Source: Collinsella aerofaciens
Lineage (GTDB): Bacteria > Actinomycetota > Coriobacteriia > Coriobacteriales > Coriobacteriaceae
DNA: 7,895 bases
NCBI RefSeq assembly: GCF_028207065.1
Contig: NZ_JAQLFP010000048.1
Location: 1-7,895, forward strand
Reading direction: 5' to 3'
In this document: in pieces, positions 1-6,358 of the stretch
How the letters are laid out: every line of letters begins with the position of its first letter
Position numbering within the stretch: position 1 is the first letter of the stretch
The notes under the pieces: generated by a model
The model's input: only the letters and a program-made list of their open reading frames with translations
Told to the model about the DNA's origin: nothing
Databases searched by the model: none
Position numbers and translations under genes: made by a program

Positions 1-27
1 TGACAGCGGATTGGGTCATATGAGCGA

Positions 28-126
28 AAACCCGCCAGAGCGAGCAAGGTGCCTTGAAACGAGGCGGCATTGACCTTCTGGTCATGCCGCCGAAGTTGAA
101 AGGCAGATTGCCGCTCTGGCGGGTTT
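28..126 (-). terminator. Nested inverted-repeat structure downstream of pyrE, terminator-like
   Basis: Seen: a perfect 15-bp inverted repeat (aaacccgccagagcg at 28-42, its reverse complement at 112-126) encloses a second strong hairpin (63-75 with 80-91, one bulged base, loop TTCT). Two small stems also occur, caagg/ccttg at 45-56 and ggca/tgcc at 102-112, the latter competing by one base with the outer stem. Read on the minus strand, the outer stem ends in CGGGTTTT, so it could act as a rho-independent terminator for pyrE, although an interior of about 70 nt is unusually large. Read on the plus strand, the unpaired linkers are purine-rich (GAAAC, GAAGTTGA), as in many structured RNAs. It could instead be a small ncRNA or a MITE-like repeat. 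The structure is certain; the role is inferred. Confidence 0.5.
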
Positions 127-139
127 GCAGCGTCAATTG

Positions 140-167
140 GTTACGCGGTTTGGCAAAACCGCGTAAC
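140..167. repeat. Perfect 12-bp inverted repeat at the pyrE stop codon
   Basis: gttacgcggttt (140-151) and aaaccgcgtaac (156-167) form a perfect stem with the 4-base loop GGCA. The last base of the right arm is the first base of the pyrE stop codon (167-169, TAG on the minus strand). No T run follows on either strand, so it is not a classic intrinsic terminator by itself. It may protect the 3' end of the transcript or work with the larger structure at 28-126. Confidence 0.55.
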
Positions 168-847
168 TAACGGACTCCGTACTGCTCGTAGTAGGCATCG
201 ATGGCGGCCTTGAGCTCGTCATCGATGACGACCTTGCCGTCGATCTCGTGGTCGTAGAGAGTCTCGACGACCTCGGCCATGGAAACGATGCTCGCGACGG
301 GGAAACCGTACTTGGCCTCGATCTCCTTCTGCGCGGTGGTCACGCCGCCCTTGCCGACCTCCATGCGGTTGAGCGAGACGATAAGACCCTTGATCTCGAC
401 ATCGGCCGCTGCCATGACCTTGGGATAGGTCTCGTCGATGGACTTGCCGCTGGTAGTAACGTCCTCGACCATCACCACGCGGTCGCCGTCCTGGGGCTCA
501 TAGCCCAGCAGGTTGCCCTTGTCGGCACCGTGGTCCTTGGCCTCCTTGCGGTCGCAGCAGTACTTGACCTCCTTGCCGTACAGCTCGTGGTAGGCAATGG
601 CGGTCACGACGGCCAGCGGAATGCCCTTGTAGGCCGGTCCAAACAGCACGTCAAAGTCGTCGCCAAAGTTATCGTGAATGGCCTGGGCATAATACTCGCC
701 CAGTTTCTTGAGCTGATAGCCCGTCACGTAGGCGCCGGCGTTCATAAAGAACGGGGACTGACGGCCGCTCTTGAGCGTAAAGCTGCCGAACTTAAGAACG
801 TCGGACTCAACCATAAACTTGATGAACTCTTGCTTGTAAGCCTCCAT
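167..847 (-). CDS. pyrE: Orotate phosphoribosyltransferase
   Basis: Transfers the phosphoribosyl group of PRPP to orotate, giving orotidine 5'-monophosphate, the fifth step of de novo UMP synthesis, in the cytosol. The 226-residue product has the class I phosphoribosyltransferase layout. The N-terminal hood has K26-S-G-R-Q-S-P followed by FFMN, an FGPAYKGIPL segment follows, and the flexible catalytic loop is R100-K-E-A-K-D-H-G. The PRPP-binding motif is VVMVEDVTTSGKS (E128, D129 to G134). Length and motifs are complete, so the gene should be functional. I place the start at 847 because GAGAGGAG lies 5-6 bases upstream. An in-frame ATG at 904 would add 19 residues without homology or a ribosome site. 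It is divergent from the Mg2+ ATPase gene and no other pyr gene is in the window, so it appears monocistronic here. I found no clear promoter for it. Confidence 0.96.
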   Translation of the reverse strand: MEAYKQEFIKFMVESDVLKFGSFTLKSGRQSPFFMNAGAYVTGYQLKKLGEYYAQAIHDNFGDDFDVLFGPAYKGIPLAVVTAIAYHELYGKEVKYCCDRKEAKDHGADKGNLLGYEPQDGDRVVMVEDVTTSGKSIDETYPKVMAAADVEIKGLIVSLNRMEVGKGGVTTAQKEIEAKYGFPVASIVSMAEVVETLYDHEIDGKVVIDDELKAAIDAYYEQYGVR

Positions 848-977
848 GCGGGCTCCTCTCGTAATCGCGTACGTGCCTTCCAGTTTAGCGCAGGCAGGGC
901 GCATTGCGGGGCGCGCTTTGGGGCCGCGGCATTCTGTAAAGGCTTTGTCAGGGGCGATGGTTTTCCGAACAATGGGG

Positions 978-1006
978 TTGACACGGCAAACCCCCTCATC
1001 AAGAAT
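978..1006 (+). promoter_or_regulatory. Candidate sigma-70-type promoter upstream of the mgtA leader
   Basis: A perfect -35 hexamer TTGACA (978-983) is followed by a 17-base spacer and AAGAAT (1001-1006; 4 of 6 matches to TATAAT). Transcription would begin near 1013 and give a leader of about 300 nt that carries the 23-codon frame and the hairpin repeat before the ATPase start. The -35 also lies at a small ggggtt/aacccc inverted repeat (974-979 with 989-994). It is the best promoter match in the gap, but a single 12-base match in 465 bases is not strong evidence. Confidence 0.4.
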
Positions 1007-1072
1007 ACGGGCGGATTCAAACGGGCACGAGATGCCCGAAGCGCGCTGCGCCCGGCCTTAAGGAGGTGTGCC

Positions 1073-1144
1073 ATGGAAGGCAGTCATAGTCGAAAAACCT
1101 GCATGTCGCCCTCGGCACGCCGCGAGGATTCCGCGCACGCATAA
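1073..1144 (+). CDS. Possible 23-codon upstream ORF in the mgtA leader
   Basis: An ATG at 1073 is preceded by AAGGAGGTG (1060-1068), close to the perfect anti-16S match and well spaced, and the frame stops at TAA 1142-1144. The predicted peptide is 23 residues, basic and polar (starts MEGSHSRKTCMS, ends EDSAHA), with no signal peptide, membrane segment or recognised domain. It lies 168 bases before the ATPase start and downstream of the promoter candidate, so it could be translated from the same transcript as a leader peptide. Leader peptides are known before mgtA in enteric bacteria (MgtL), but those are proline-rich and this one is not. It could also be the remnant of a lost gene, or chance. 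The strong ribosome site is the only real support. Confidence 0.3.
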   Translation: MEGSHSRKTCMSPSARREDSAHA

Positions 1145-1190
1145 GCGCCAATAGCCAATCGTCGGCACCCATCCGCCAACAATCATCCGT

Positions 1191-1230
1191 CAAAACCACC
1201 ACAAAGGTGCCTGTCCCCTTTGCGGTGATT
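1191..1230. repeat. Dispersed hairpin repeat, copy 1 (degenerate), in the mgtA leader
   Basis: This segment is identical at 37 of 40 positions to 4115-4154 on the other side of the ATPase gene. The left arm caaaaccaccacaaag (1191-1206) is unchanged. The right arm carries two substitutions (1223 and 1228) and loses its last bases. Both substitutions break pairing in a plus-strand transcript (A-C, C-A) but leave G-U wobbles in a minus-strand transcript. The conserved core ccacaaaggtgcctgtcc resembles REP-type elements, which often occur in intergenic spaces in many copies. The copy number in this genome cannot be seen from the window. Confidence 0.75.
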
Positions 1231-1312
1231 CGTGAGTATGACGTGAGCGACATCTAGGTTTTTTGAAGCAAATACGACACGTACGCTAACTCCCTTCAAC
1301 AAGGAGGACCCT

Positions 1313-4081
1313 ATGCTGATGCTCAAAACCGCCACGGTACTCGAAGCCATCTCCAAGCGCCGCCGCACGGCGCGCCCCGCCGCTCACGCCGGCCTGTCCA
1401 AGAACACCATATTCGCTGCCACCCATAGCGCCGAGGACGCCCTCGTGCTGCTCGACGCCACGGCCGACGGGTTCACTGCCGAGCACGCCGCCGAGCGCCT
1501 GGACGCCACCGGGCCCAACACCATCGAGGCGCCGACCAAGACGCTCGCCCGCCGCATCGCCGACGCGTTCATCGACCCCTTCGCCGGCATCCTTGCCGCG
1601 CTCGCGCTGGTCTCGCTCTACATCGACGTGCTTGCCGTGCCCGAGCCGCAGCGCGACCCCTCCACGGTCATCGTCATCGGCATCATGCTGCTGGTATCGG
1701 GCGGCATGAAGTTTATCCAGGAAGCTCGCAGCGGCAATGCGGCCGAGGCCCTCAAGGACCTGGTCTCCAACACCTGCTGCGCCCTGCGCGACGGCGAGCG
1801 CCTCGAGATTCCCTTCGACGAGCTCGTCCCCGGCGATGTGATCCGCCTCTCTGCCGGCGATATGGTGCCGGCCGATGCCCGCATCATCACCGCGCGCGAC
1901 CTGTTTGTGATCGAGTCCGCGCTCACCGGCGAGAGCGAGGCCGTTGAGAAGACCGCCGCCGCCACGGTCGTCGAGGGTGCCGACGACTCCGCGCTGCCAC
2001 TGTCTGCCTGCAAGAACATCGTCTTTACCGGCACCTCCGTGCAAAACGGCACCGCCATGGCAGTTGTCGTTGCCACCGGCTCGGACACCTACCTGGGCGG
2101 CATCGCTAAGATGCTCAACGGGCGCGGCGAGAAGAGCGCGTTTGACCGCGGCGTCTCGAGCGTCTCCATGCTGCTCGTACGCCTTATGCTCGTTATGGCG
2201 CCGGCCGTCTTTGCCATCAACGCCGCCACCAAGGGCAACGTCATCGACGCGCTGCTGTTCGCCACGAGCGTGGCCGTGGGCATCACGCCGCAGATGCTTC
2301 CCGTCATCGTGACCACGAGCCTGTCGCAGGGCGCCAAGGACCTCGCCCGCCGCCAGGTTATCGTCAAGGAGCTGCCGGCGATCCAAAACCTCGGCGCGAT
2401 GGACGTCCTGTGCTGCGACAAGACCGGCACCCTCACCGAAGACCGTATCGTGCTCGAGCGCTACCTCAACACCGACGGCAACGAGGATGCGCGCGTGCTG
2501 CGCCATGCGTTTTTGAACAGCTTCTTCCAGACCGGCCTCAAAAACCTTATCGACCTGGCCGTCATCGACCGTGCCGATGTGACGCCCTCGACCGTCGTGC
2601 CCGATTCTATGCTGGGCCAGAGCCTGCGCGACCGCTATACTAAGGTCGACGAGGTGCCCTTCGATTTCTCGCGCCGTCGCCTGAGCGTAGTTGTCGCCGA
2701 CGCCCAGGGCAAAACCCAGATGGTCACCAAGGGAGCTGCCGAGGAAATGCTCGAGATCTGCTCCTTTGTCGAGGTCGATGGCGCCGCCCAGCCGCTTACC
2801 GAAGATAAGCTCGCCCAGATTCGCAAGCAGGTCGCCGGGCTCAACGCCGAGGGCCTGCGCGTGATTGCTGTGGCGCAGAAAACCAATCCGCGCTGCGTGG
2901 GCGAGTTTGGCATCGCCGACGAATGCGACATGGTGTTGATGGGCTTTTTGGCCTTCCTCGATCCGCCCAAGGCGAGTGCCGCGGGCGCCGTCGCCACGCT
3001 CGAGGCCAAGGGTGTGGCGGTCAAGGTCCTGACCGGCGACAACGACCGCGTTACCGCCACCGTCTGCGAACAGATCGGTATCGACGCGAGCAACGTCTTG
3101 CTCGGCTCCGAGATCGATGCGCTCGATGACGCCGAACTTGCCGAGCGCGCCGAGAACACCCACCTCTTCGCCAAGCTCTCGCCGCTGCAGAAGGCGCGTC
3201 TGGTGCGTGTCATGCGCGAGCTGCTCGGCCACACCGTGGGCTTTATGGGCGATGGCATCAACGACGCCGCCGCCATGCGTGCGAGCGACTGCGGCATCTC
3301 GGTCGATTCGGCCGTCGACATCGCCAAGGAATCCGCCGACATCATCTTGCTCCAGAAAGACCTGGGCGTGCTCGAGCGCGGCATCATCGAAGGCCGCCGC
3401 ACCTACGGCAACCTGCTCAAGTACCTCAAGACCACGGTGAGCTCCAACTTTGGCAACGTGCTATCCGTGACCGTCGCGAGCCTGTTCTTGCCGTTTTTGC
3501 CCATGAGCGCTCTGCAGCTAGTACTGCTGTCGCTGGTCTACGAGATCGTGTGCATCGCGCTGCCGTGGGACACCGTCGACGACGCCTGGACCGCCCGCCC
3601 GCGCGCCTGGGACGCCGCGTCCATCAAGGGCTTCATGCTCGAGCTGGGCCCTGTGAGCTCGCTGTTTGACATTGTGACCTTCGCCGCGCTCTTCTTTGTG
3701 ATGTGCCCTGCCGCCGTGGGCGCAAGCTGGGCAGAGCTTGCCGTCGCGGGCAACGTCGCAGGCATGGCGACCTTTACGGCGCTCTTCCAGAGCGGTTGGT
3801 TTGTCGAGTCCATGTGGTCGCAGACGCTCGTGGTCCACATGCTGCGCTCCCCGCGCCTGCCGAGCCCGCGCGACCATGCCGCACCGGCACTGTGCGCCCT
3901 CACCGTGCTGGGCCTGGCGCTCGTCACCTGGCTGCCGGCAAGCCCCATCGCCGATGCGCTGGGTCTCATGCCGCTGCCGCCAATCTTCTTCGCTCTGCTC
4001 ATCGGCATCGTTACCGCCTACATCGCGCTCACCCAGCTGGCAAAGCACCGCTACATTGCCCGCCACGGTGAGCTGCTTTAG
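1313..4081 (+). CDS. mgtA: Magnesium-transporting P-type ATPase, MgtA (P3B) family
   Basis: Membrane ATPase that in characterised relatives imports Mg2+ into the cytosol at the cost of ATP. The 922-residue length is normal for MgtA. Motifs in order: M1-M2 from about residue 85 to 140; actuator T205-G-E-S; M3-M4 about 286-335 with P326-Q-M-L; phosphorylation site D369-K-T-G-T-L-T; nucleotide-binding K473-G-A; T574-G-D-N; hinge G646-D-G-I-N-D; then M5-M10, including a conserved SSNFGNV run and, late in the protein, FQSGWFV and SQTLVVHM, all typical of MgtA. AAGGAGG lies 5 bases before ATG 1313; a second ATG at 1319 is less well spaced. Oddities: the M4 motif is PQML where E. coli MgtA has PEML, and the M6 segment reads LLSLVYE (S740, E744) where E. 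coli has an Asn and an Asp that bind ion. Catalysis looks intact, but ion preference may differ. The gene is monocistronic, bracketed by two copies of a hairpin repeat. Confidence 0.95.
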   Translation: MLMLKTATVLEAISKRRRTARPAAHAGLSKNTIFAATHSAEDALVLLDATADGFTAEHAAERLDATGPNTIEAPTKTLARRIADAFIDPFAGILAALALVSLYIDVLAVPEPQRDPSTVIVIGIMLLVSGGMKFIQEARSGNAAEALKDLVSNTCCALRDGERLEIPFDELVPGDVIRLSAGDMVPADARIITARDLFVIESALTGESEAVEKTAAATVVEGADDSALPLSACKNIVFTGTSVQNGTAMAVVVATGSDTYLGGIAKMLNGRGEKSAFDRGVSSVSMLLVRLMLVMAPAVFAINAATKGNVIDALLFATSVAVGITPQMLPVIVTTSLSQGAKDLARRQVIVKELPAIQNLGAMDVLCCDKTGTLTEDRIVLERYLNTDGNEDARVLRHAFLNSFFQTGLKNLIDLAVIDRADVTPSTVVPDSMLGQSLRDRYTKVDEVPFDFSRRRLSVVVADAQGKTQMVTKGAAEEMLEICSFVEVDGAAQPLTEDKLAQIRKQVAGLNAEGLRVIAVAQKTNPRCVGEFGIADECDMVLMGFLAFLDPPKASAAGAVATLEAKGVAVKVLTGDNDRVTATVCEQIGIDASNVLLGSEIDALDDAELAERAENTHLFAKLSPLQKARLVRVMRELLGHTVGFMGDGINDAAAMRASDCGISVDSAVDIAKESADIILLQKDLGVLERGIIEGRRTYGNLLKYLKTTVSSNFGNVLSVTVASLFLPFLPMSALQLVLLSLVYEIVCIALPWDTVDDAWTARPRAWDAASIKGFMLELGPVSSLFDIVTFAALFFVMCPAAVGASWAELAVAGNVAGMATFTALFQSGWFVESMWSQTLVVHMLRSPRLPSPRDHAAPALCALTVLGLALVTWLPASPIADALGLMPLPPIFFALLIGIVTAYIALTQLAKHRYIARHGELL

Positions 4082-4114
4082 CACGGTGAGCCGCCACAGT
4101 AGACAACCCAAGGG

Positions 4115-4157
4115 CAAAACCACCACAAAGGCGCCTGTCCCCTTTGTGGTGGTTTTG
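4115..4157. terminator. Dispersed hairpin repeat, copy 2: bidirectional terminator between convergent genes
   Basis: Arms caaaaccaccacaaagg (4115-4131) and its exact complement (4141-4157) form a perfect 17-bp stem with a 9-base loop (cgcctgtcc). It lies 33 bases past the ATPase stop and 5 bases past the stop of the minus-strand lipoprotein gene. Each strand ends the stem with GGTTTTG, so it has a short T run in both directions and could terminate both transcripts. It is a near-copy of the repeat at 1191-1230, so the termination role is probably served by a dispersed REP-like element. Confidence 0.75.
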
Positions 4158-4162
4158 GTGCG

Positions 4163-4849
4163 CTACGAGGCATTGGTCAGGCGGCTCCAGAGTTCGTCAA
4201 TATCGATTTGGTCGCCGCCGCTCAGATAACCGGTGTGAATAAAAGACTCACTATAGATATAGATGTCATGCGCGCTGTCGCCATCATCTTCGGTGTCGTA
4301 GGCCGAAATCACGTAACGGTTGCCGTCGAGCGCCTTGACCAGCCAATACACGGAATCGTCGATTGTGCACTTCTCCTGCACTATCGACGCATCGCCGATT
4401 GCGCCGGTGAGCGCACGATCGCCCGTCGTATAGCCGCCCACCGAGAGCAAAATCGCCACGCTATCGTCTCCGCCGCCCGGCTCAAGCTCCTCGTACTCGG
4501 ACTCCGAAAGCGGTATCGCGCTGTTCGCAAGTTCGTCCACGTCATCCGAAATCTTAGAAAAGGTAAAAGCGAAAAGTCCCGCGTCATCGGCGGCACCGTA
4601 GCCCACGCTCTCGCCTTGCCACTCATAGTTTTGATGCTTGAGCAGGCGCACCAGGTCGGCGCCGTCCAAGTTGATCGCAGCATAGACCGTCACGTTGGCG
4701 TTGTCGTCTACACAGGCGGCGTCCGCCGTGGTCGCCTTCTCGGCACCGCCCGCGCCGCCCAATCCGCCCGAGCAGCCAGCCAGCGCACAAGCCAGCGCAC
4801 CCGCGCCTGCCACAAAGGCCGCACGGTTCATCGTCACTTCATTCATCAT
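4163..4849 (-). CDS. Predicted lipoprotein, paralogue of the upstream gene
   Basis: Function unknown. The 228-residue product has a lipoprotein signal peptide: a short N region with N8-R9, a hydrophobic stretch about 10-24, and lipobox L23-A-G-C26. It should therefore be lipid-anchored on the outer face of the membrane. A Gly/Ala linker follows, then an acidic globular domain of about 190 residues. GAGGA lies 6 bases before ATG 4849. It aligns along its length with the product of the next gene upstream (4885-5622). Shared positions include a YxWQ segment, an SK followed by acidic residues, and GG/GY turns. Both end with F-x-x-G-(Y/F)-x-x-GG and then IDE(L/F)W. That tail (D218-E-L-W221) is 7 residues from the end. 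It is the last gene of the minus-strand cluster, 35 bases after its paralogue, and ends at the hairpin terminator. No known domain is recognised. Confidence 0.85.
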   Translation of the reverse strand: MMNEVTMNRAAFVAGAGALACALAGCSGGLGGAGGAEKATTADAACVDDNANVTVYAAINLDGADLVRLLKHQNYEWQGESVGYGAADDAGLFAFTFSKISDDVDELANSAIPLSESEYEELEPGGGDDSVAILLSVGGYTTGDRALTGAIGDASIVQEKCTIDDSVYWLVKALDGNRYVISAYDTEDDGDSAHDIYIYSESFIHTGYLSGGDQIDIDELWSRLTNAS

Positions 4850-4884
4850 GTTCGTTCCTCGCTATGGTATTGGCCACGTCGCAC

Positions 4885-5622
4885 CTAGCCGAGCGCGCGT
4901 CCAGTCTTTTCCTGCCAAAATTCGTCTATCGTCGGAGCACCGCCGCCCTGGGTAAACCTACCGGTCTTGATAGCCTCCTCGGTAATGAGATCCAAGCGGT
5001 AGTCACCGTTTTCCATCGGGCTCGCCATGGCAACGTGCCGCGCCATGTTGGAACCGTATACGCACGCGACCCATGAGCCCGAAGTAATCTGCGCCCGGTC
5101 CTCGACCGGCACGGAAAAGCCCGCGATAACATCCTCGCAGCTCGAATAGCCCGAAAGTTGCAGCGTGAACATCACGGTGCTTCCGGTGCCGCCCTTGTCG
5201 AGCTTTCCGATTTCGTCCTCGCCGAGCCATTCGGTCGCGCCGTCCTTGCTGATATTGCAGACGCTGAGCACGTGTCCCGCCTCGTCCTCGTACATCTCGA
5301 GCGCGTCTTGCCAGGTATAGCCCTGCTGCGAGGCAAACTCCTGCAACTGCCAGCCCTTAAGCTCGAGGAGCGCCGCGATGCTGATGTTGCGGTGCGCATC
5401 CCAGCAATCATCCGACCACGTATTGAACGCATCCGCCGAGCCGCTGTCCGCGTCGCCGGAATCGCCCGACGTCGCACCCGCGTCCATCTTGTCCTTTACC
5501 GGGCGGTCGTCGTTAAAACCCGTCGCATCCTGCGTCCGCTGTCCGCCGCACCCCACAAGCGTCAGCAGCGCCGTTCCCACCGCCGCGACAAATGCCGTGC
5601 GCGAAAGTACCGTCTCCCTCAT
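4885..5622 (-). CDS. Predicted lipoprotein with DE-F-W tail
   Basis: Function unknown. The 245-residue product starts MRETVLSRTAFVA and has lipobox L22-V-G-C25, so it is expected to be an outward-facing lipoprotein. A Ser/Asp/Gly-rich linker to about residue 65 is followed by a globular domain with four cysteines (in SDDCWD, VCNISK, SSCEDV and VACVYG). These could form disulfides outside the cell. The tail D233-E-F-W236 sits 9 residues from the end. I chose the ATG at 5622 because AAAGGA is about 6 bases upstream. The adjacent ATG at 5625 is too close to that site, and longer in-frame starts up to 5745 would bury the signal peptide and overlap the upstream gene. It lies 76 bases after the frameshifted gene and 35 bases before its paralogue. 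The pair probably arose by tandem duplication followed by strong divergence. Confidence 0.85.
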   Translation of the reverse strand: MRETVLSRTAFVAAVGTALLTLVGCGGQRTQDATGFNDDRPVKDKMDAGATSGDSGDADSGSADAFNTWSDDCWDAHRNISIAALLELKGWQLQEFASQQGYTWQDALEMYEDEAGHVLSVCNISKDGATEWLGEDEIGKLDKGGTGSTVMFTLQLSGYSSCEDVIAGFSVPVEDRAQITSGSWVACVYGSNMARHVAMASPMENGDYRLDLITEEAIKTGRFTQGGGAPTIDEFWQEKTGRALG

Positions 5623-5698
5623 CATTGTTCCTTTCCCGTTCTTTAGCACCATGCCGAGAAACACACCCGGCATCGATTCACACATAAGCCGCCTCACG

Positions 5699-6358
5699 CT
5701 ATTGACGAGGCAGCTCCGTCCAGCCAAAACCGGGTTCAAAGCCATCGCGTGTACCGATCACATCGCCCGAACCGTTGATCCAGGCCTGGTCGGCCATCAC
5801 CGAGACCTCGACATCGGTGCCGTCGGGTCTGGTGTAATGGTTGACCCCGCGAATGGCATCGGAATACGAAGCGGTGCCCGTCCCCACGCCCGCGCTGGAA
5901 AAATTGGCGGCGCTGGCAGCCATATTCGCGGCGTGCTGACGGTCGCTGCGATCGAACCGCGCCTGCTGGTAGCTGTCGAATGCCGCCTGTTGCGAGGCAT
6001 GCATCTGTTGCCAAGCTGCAAACTGCTGTTGCTGCTGGGCAATGTTCATCTGCGTGCGTTGGCGCTGCTCAAGCACCATCTGTTGCTTTTGAGCTGACGC
6101 TTCGCGTGCAATCGCCGGATTGAGCCGCAGAGTCGACGCCATTGATGCAAGCGCCGTGGAGGCCGCCTCGTCCAGGCGACCTTCTGGCGCAGCCAAACAG
6201 AAGCTGTCCCTGATACGCCACTGCAGCAGGTCGGCCGCGCCCAGCTCGAACGACGCTCCGTCCGGGCAACCGCCTCGACCCGTGGGCTGTTCTTGCGCGA
6301 CGCCCTGTCCCGCCGCTGCCGCCGCCTGGCGCTCGCGCAGACGCTTGCCCAAAAACAC
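5699..6358 (-). CDS. C-terminal part of the frameshifted gene: Gln-rich coil and C-terminal domain
   Basis: Function unknown. This frame (219 residues if it began at GTG 6358) starts with a basic segment after the glycine-rich stretch (GKRLRERQ). An Ala/Leu-rich region follows, and then about 55 residues rich in Gln with the run IAQQQQQFAAWQQ, likely a coiled coil or extended helix. The last 55 residues form a compact domain with RGVNHYTRPDGTDVEVSV, AWINGSGDVIGT and a final GWTEL. I have the impression of similar ends in uncharacterised bacterial proteins that also carry an N-terminal zinc ribbon, which supports joining it to the upstream frame, but I cannot name a family. There is no signal peptide. 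If translated alone it would need GTG initiation without a ribosome site. Confidence 0.6.
   Translation of the reverse strand: MFLGKRLRERQAAAAAGQGVAQEQPTGRGGCPDGASFELGAADLLQWRIRDSFCLAAPEGRLDEAASTALASMASTLRLNPAIAREASAQKQQMVLEQRQRTQMNIAQQQQQFAAWQQMHASQQAAFDSYQQARFDRSDRQHAANMAASAANFSSAGVGTGTASYSDAIRGVNHYTRPDGTDVEVSVMADQAWINGSGDVIGTRDGFEPGFGWTELPRQ

Larger units (their letters stand above)
848..1312. other. Divergent intergenic region between pyrE and the MgtA-type ATPase gene
   Basis: This 465-base gap holds upstream signals for both flanking genes. Seen on the plus strand in order: a TTGACA promoter candidate (978-1006), a small hairpin cgggca/tgcccg (1022-1038), a 23-codon frame with a strong Shine-Dalgarno sequence (1073-1144), a degenerate copy of the dispersed hairpin repeat (1191-1230), a cgtgag direct repeat with 11-base period (1231-1247), a T6 run (about 1259-1264) and the ATPase ribosome site AAGGAGG (1301-1307). 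I saw no M-box-like conserved core, no tRNA and no convincing minus-strand promoter for pyrE. Confidence 0.6.

Noticed and set aside
848..904. pyrE starting at the upstream in-frame ATG (904)
   Set aside because: The 19 extra residues do not resemble the family, and the well-spaced GAGAGGAG favours the start at 847.
742..1074. 110-codon minus-strand frame overlapping the pyrE start
   Set aside because: It lies in a different frame from pyrE, is rich in Arg/Ala/Ser, and has no domain or convincing ribosome site.
248..1144. 298-codon plus-strand frame antisense to pyrE
   Set aside because: Most of it is the shadow of pyrE, whose motifs are unambiguous. Only the last 23 codons (from 1073) have their own ribosome site, and these are listed separately as a possible uORF.
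1263..1291. TTGAAG with a downstream hexamer as a promoter just before mgtA
   Set aside because: The -35 is fair, but the hexamer at a 17-base spacing (CTAACT) matches TATAAT at only two positions.
1145..1312. M-box (Mg2+ riboswitch) in the mgtA leader
   Set aside because: I looked for the conserved M-box core and its purine-rich junctions and found nothing alike. The segment is dominated by the hairpin repeat.
1286..3232. Long 648-codon open frame on the minus strand, antisense to mgtA
   Set aside because: Its Gly/Asp/His/Ala-rich, low-complexity composition is what the reverse of a GC-rich coding gene gives. The plus-strand frame has every P-type ATPase motif. There is no ribosome site or recognisable domain.
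4163..5622. Tat-type signal peptides on the two lipoproteins (SRTAF, NRAAF)
   Set aside because: Each has a single Arg and lacks the twin-Arg motif. The lipoboxes LAGC and LVGC fit normal Sec-dependent lipoproteins.
6020..6040. Run of CTG/TTG triplets as a microsatellite
   Set aside because: It encodes the five-Gln run of the Gln-rich segment with mixed CAG/CAA codons and is too short to be called a repeat array.
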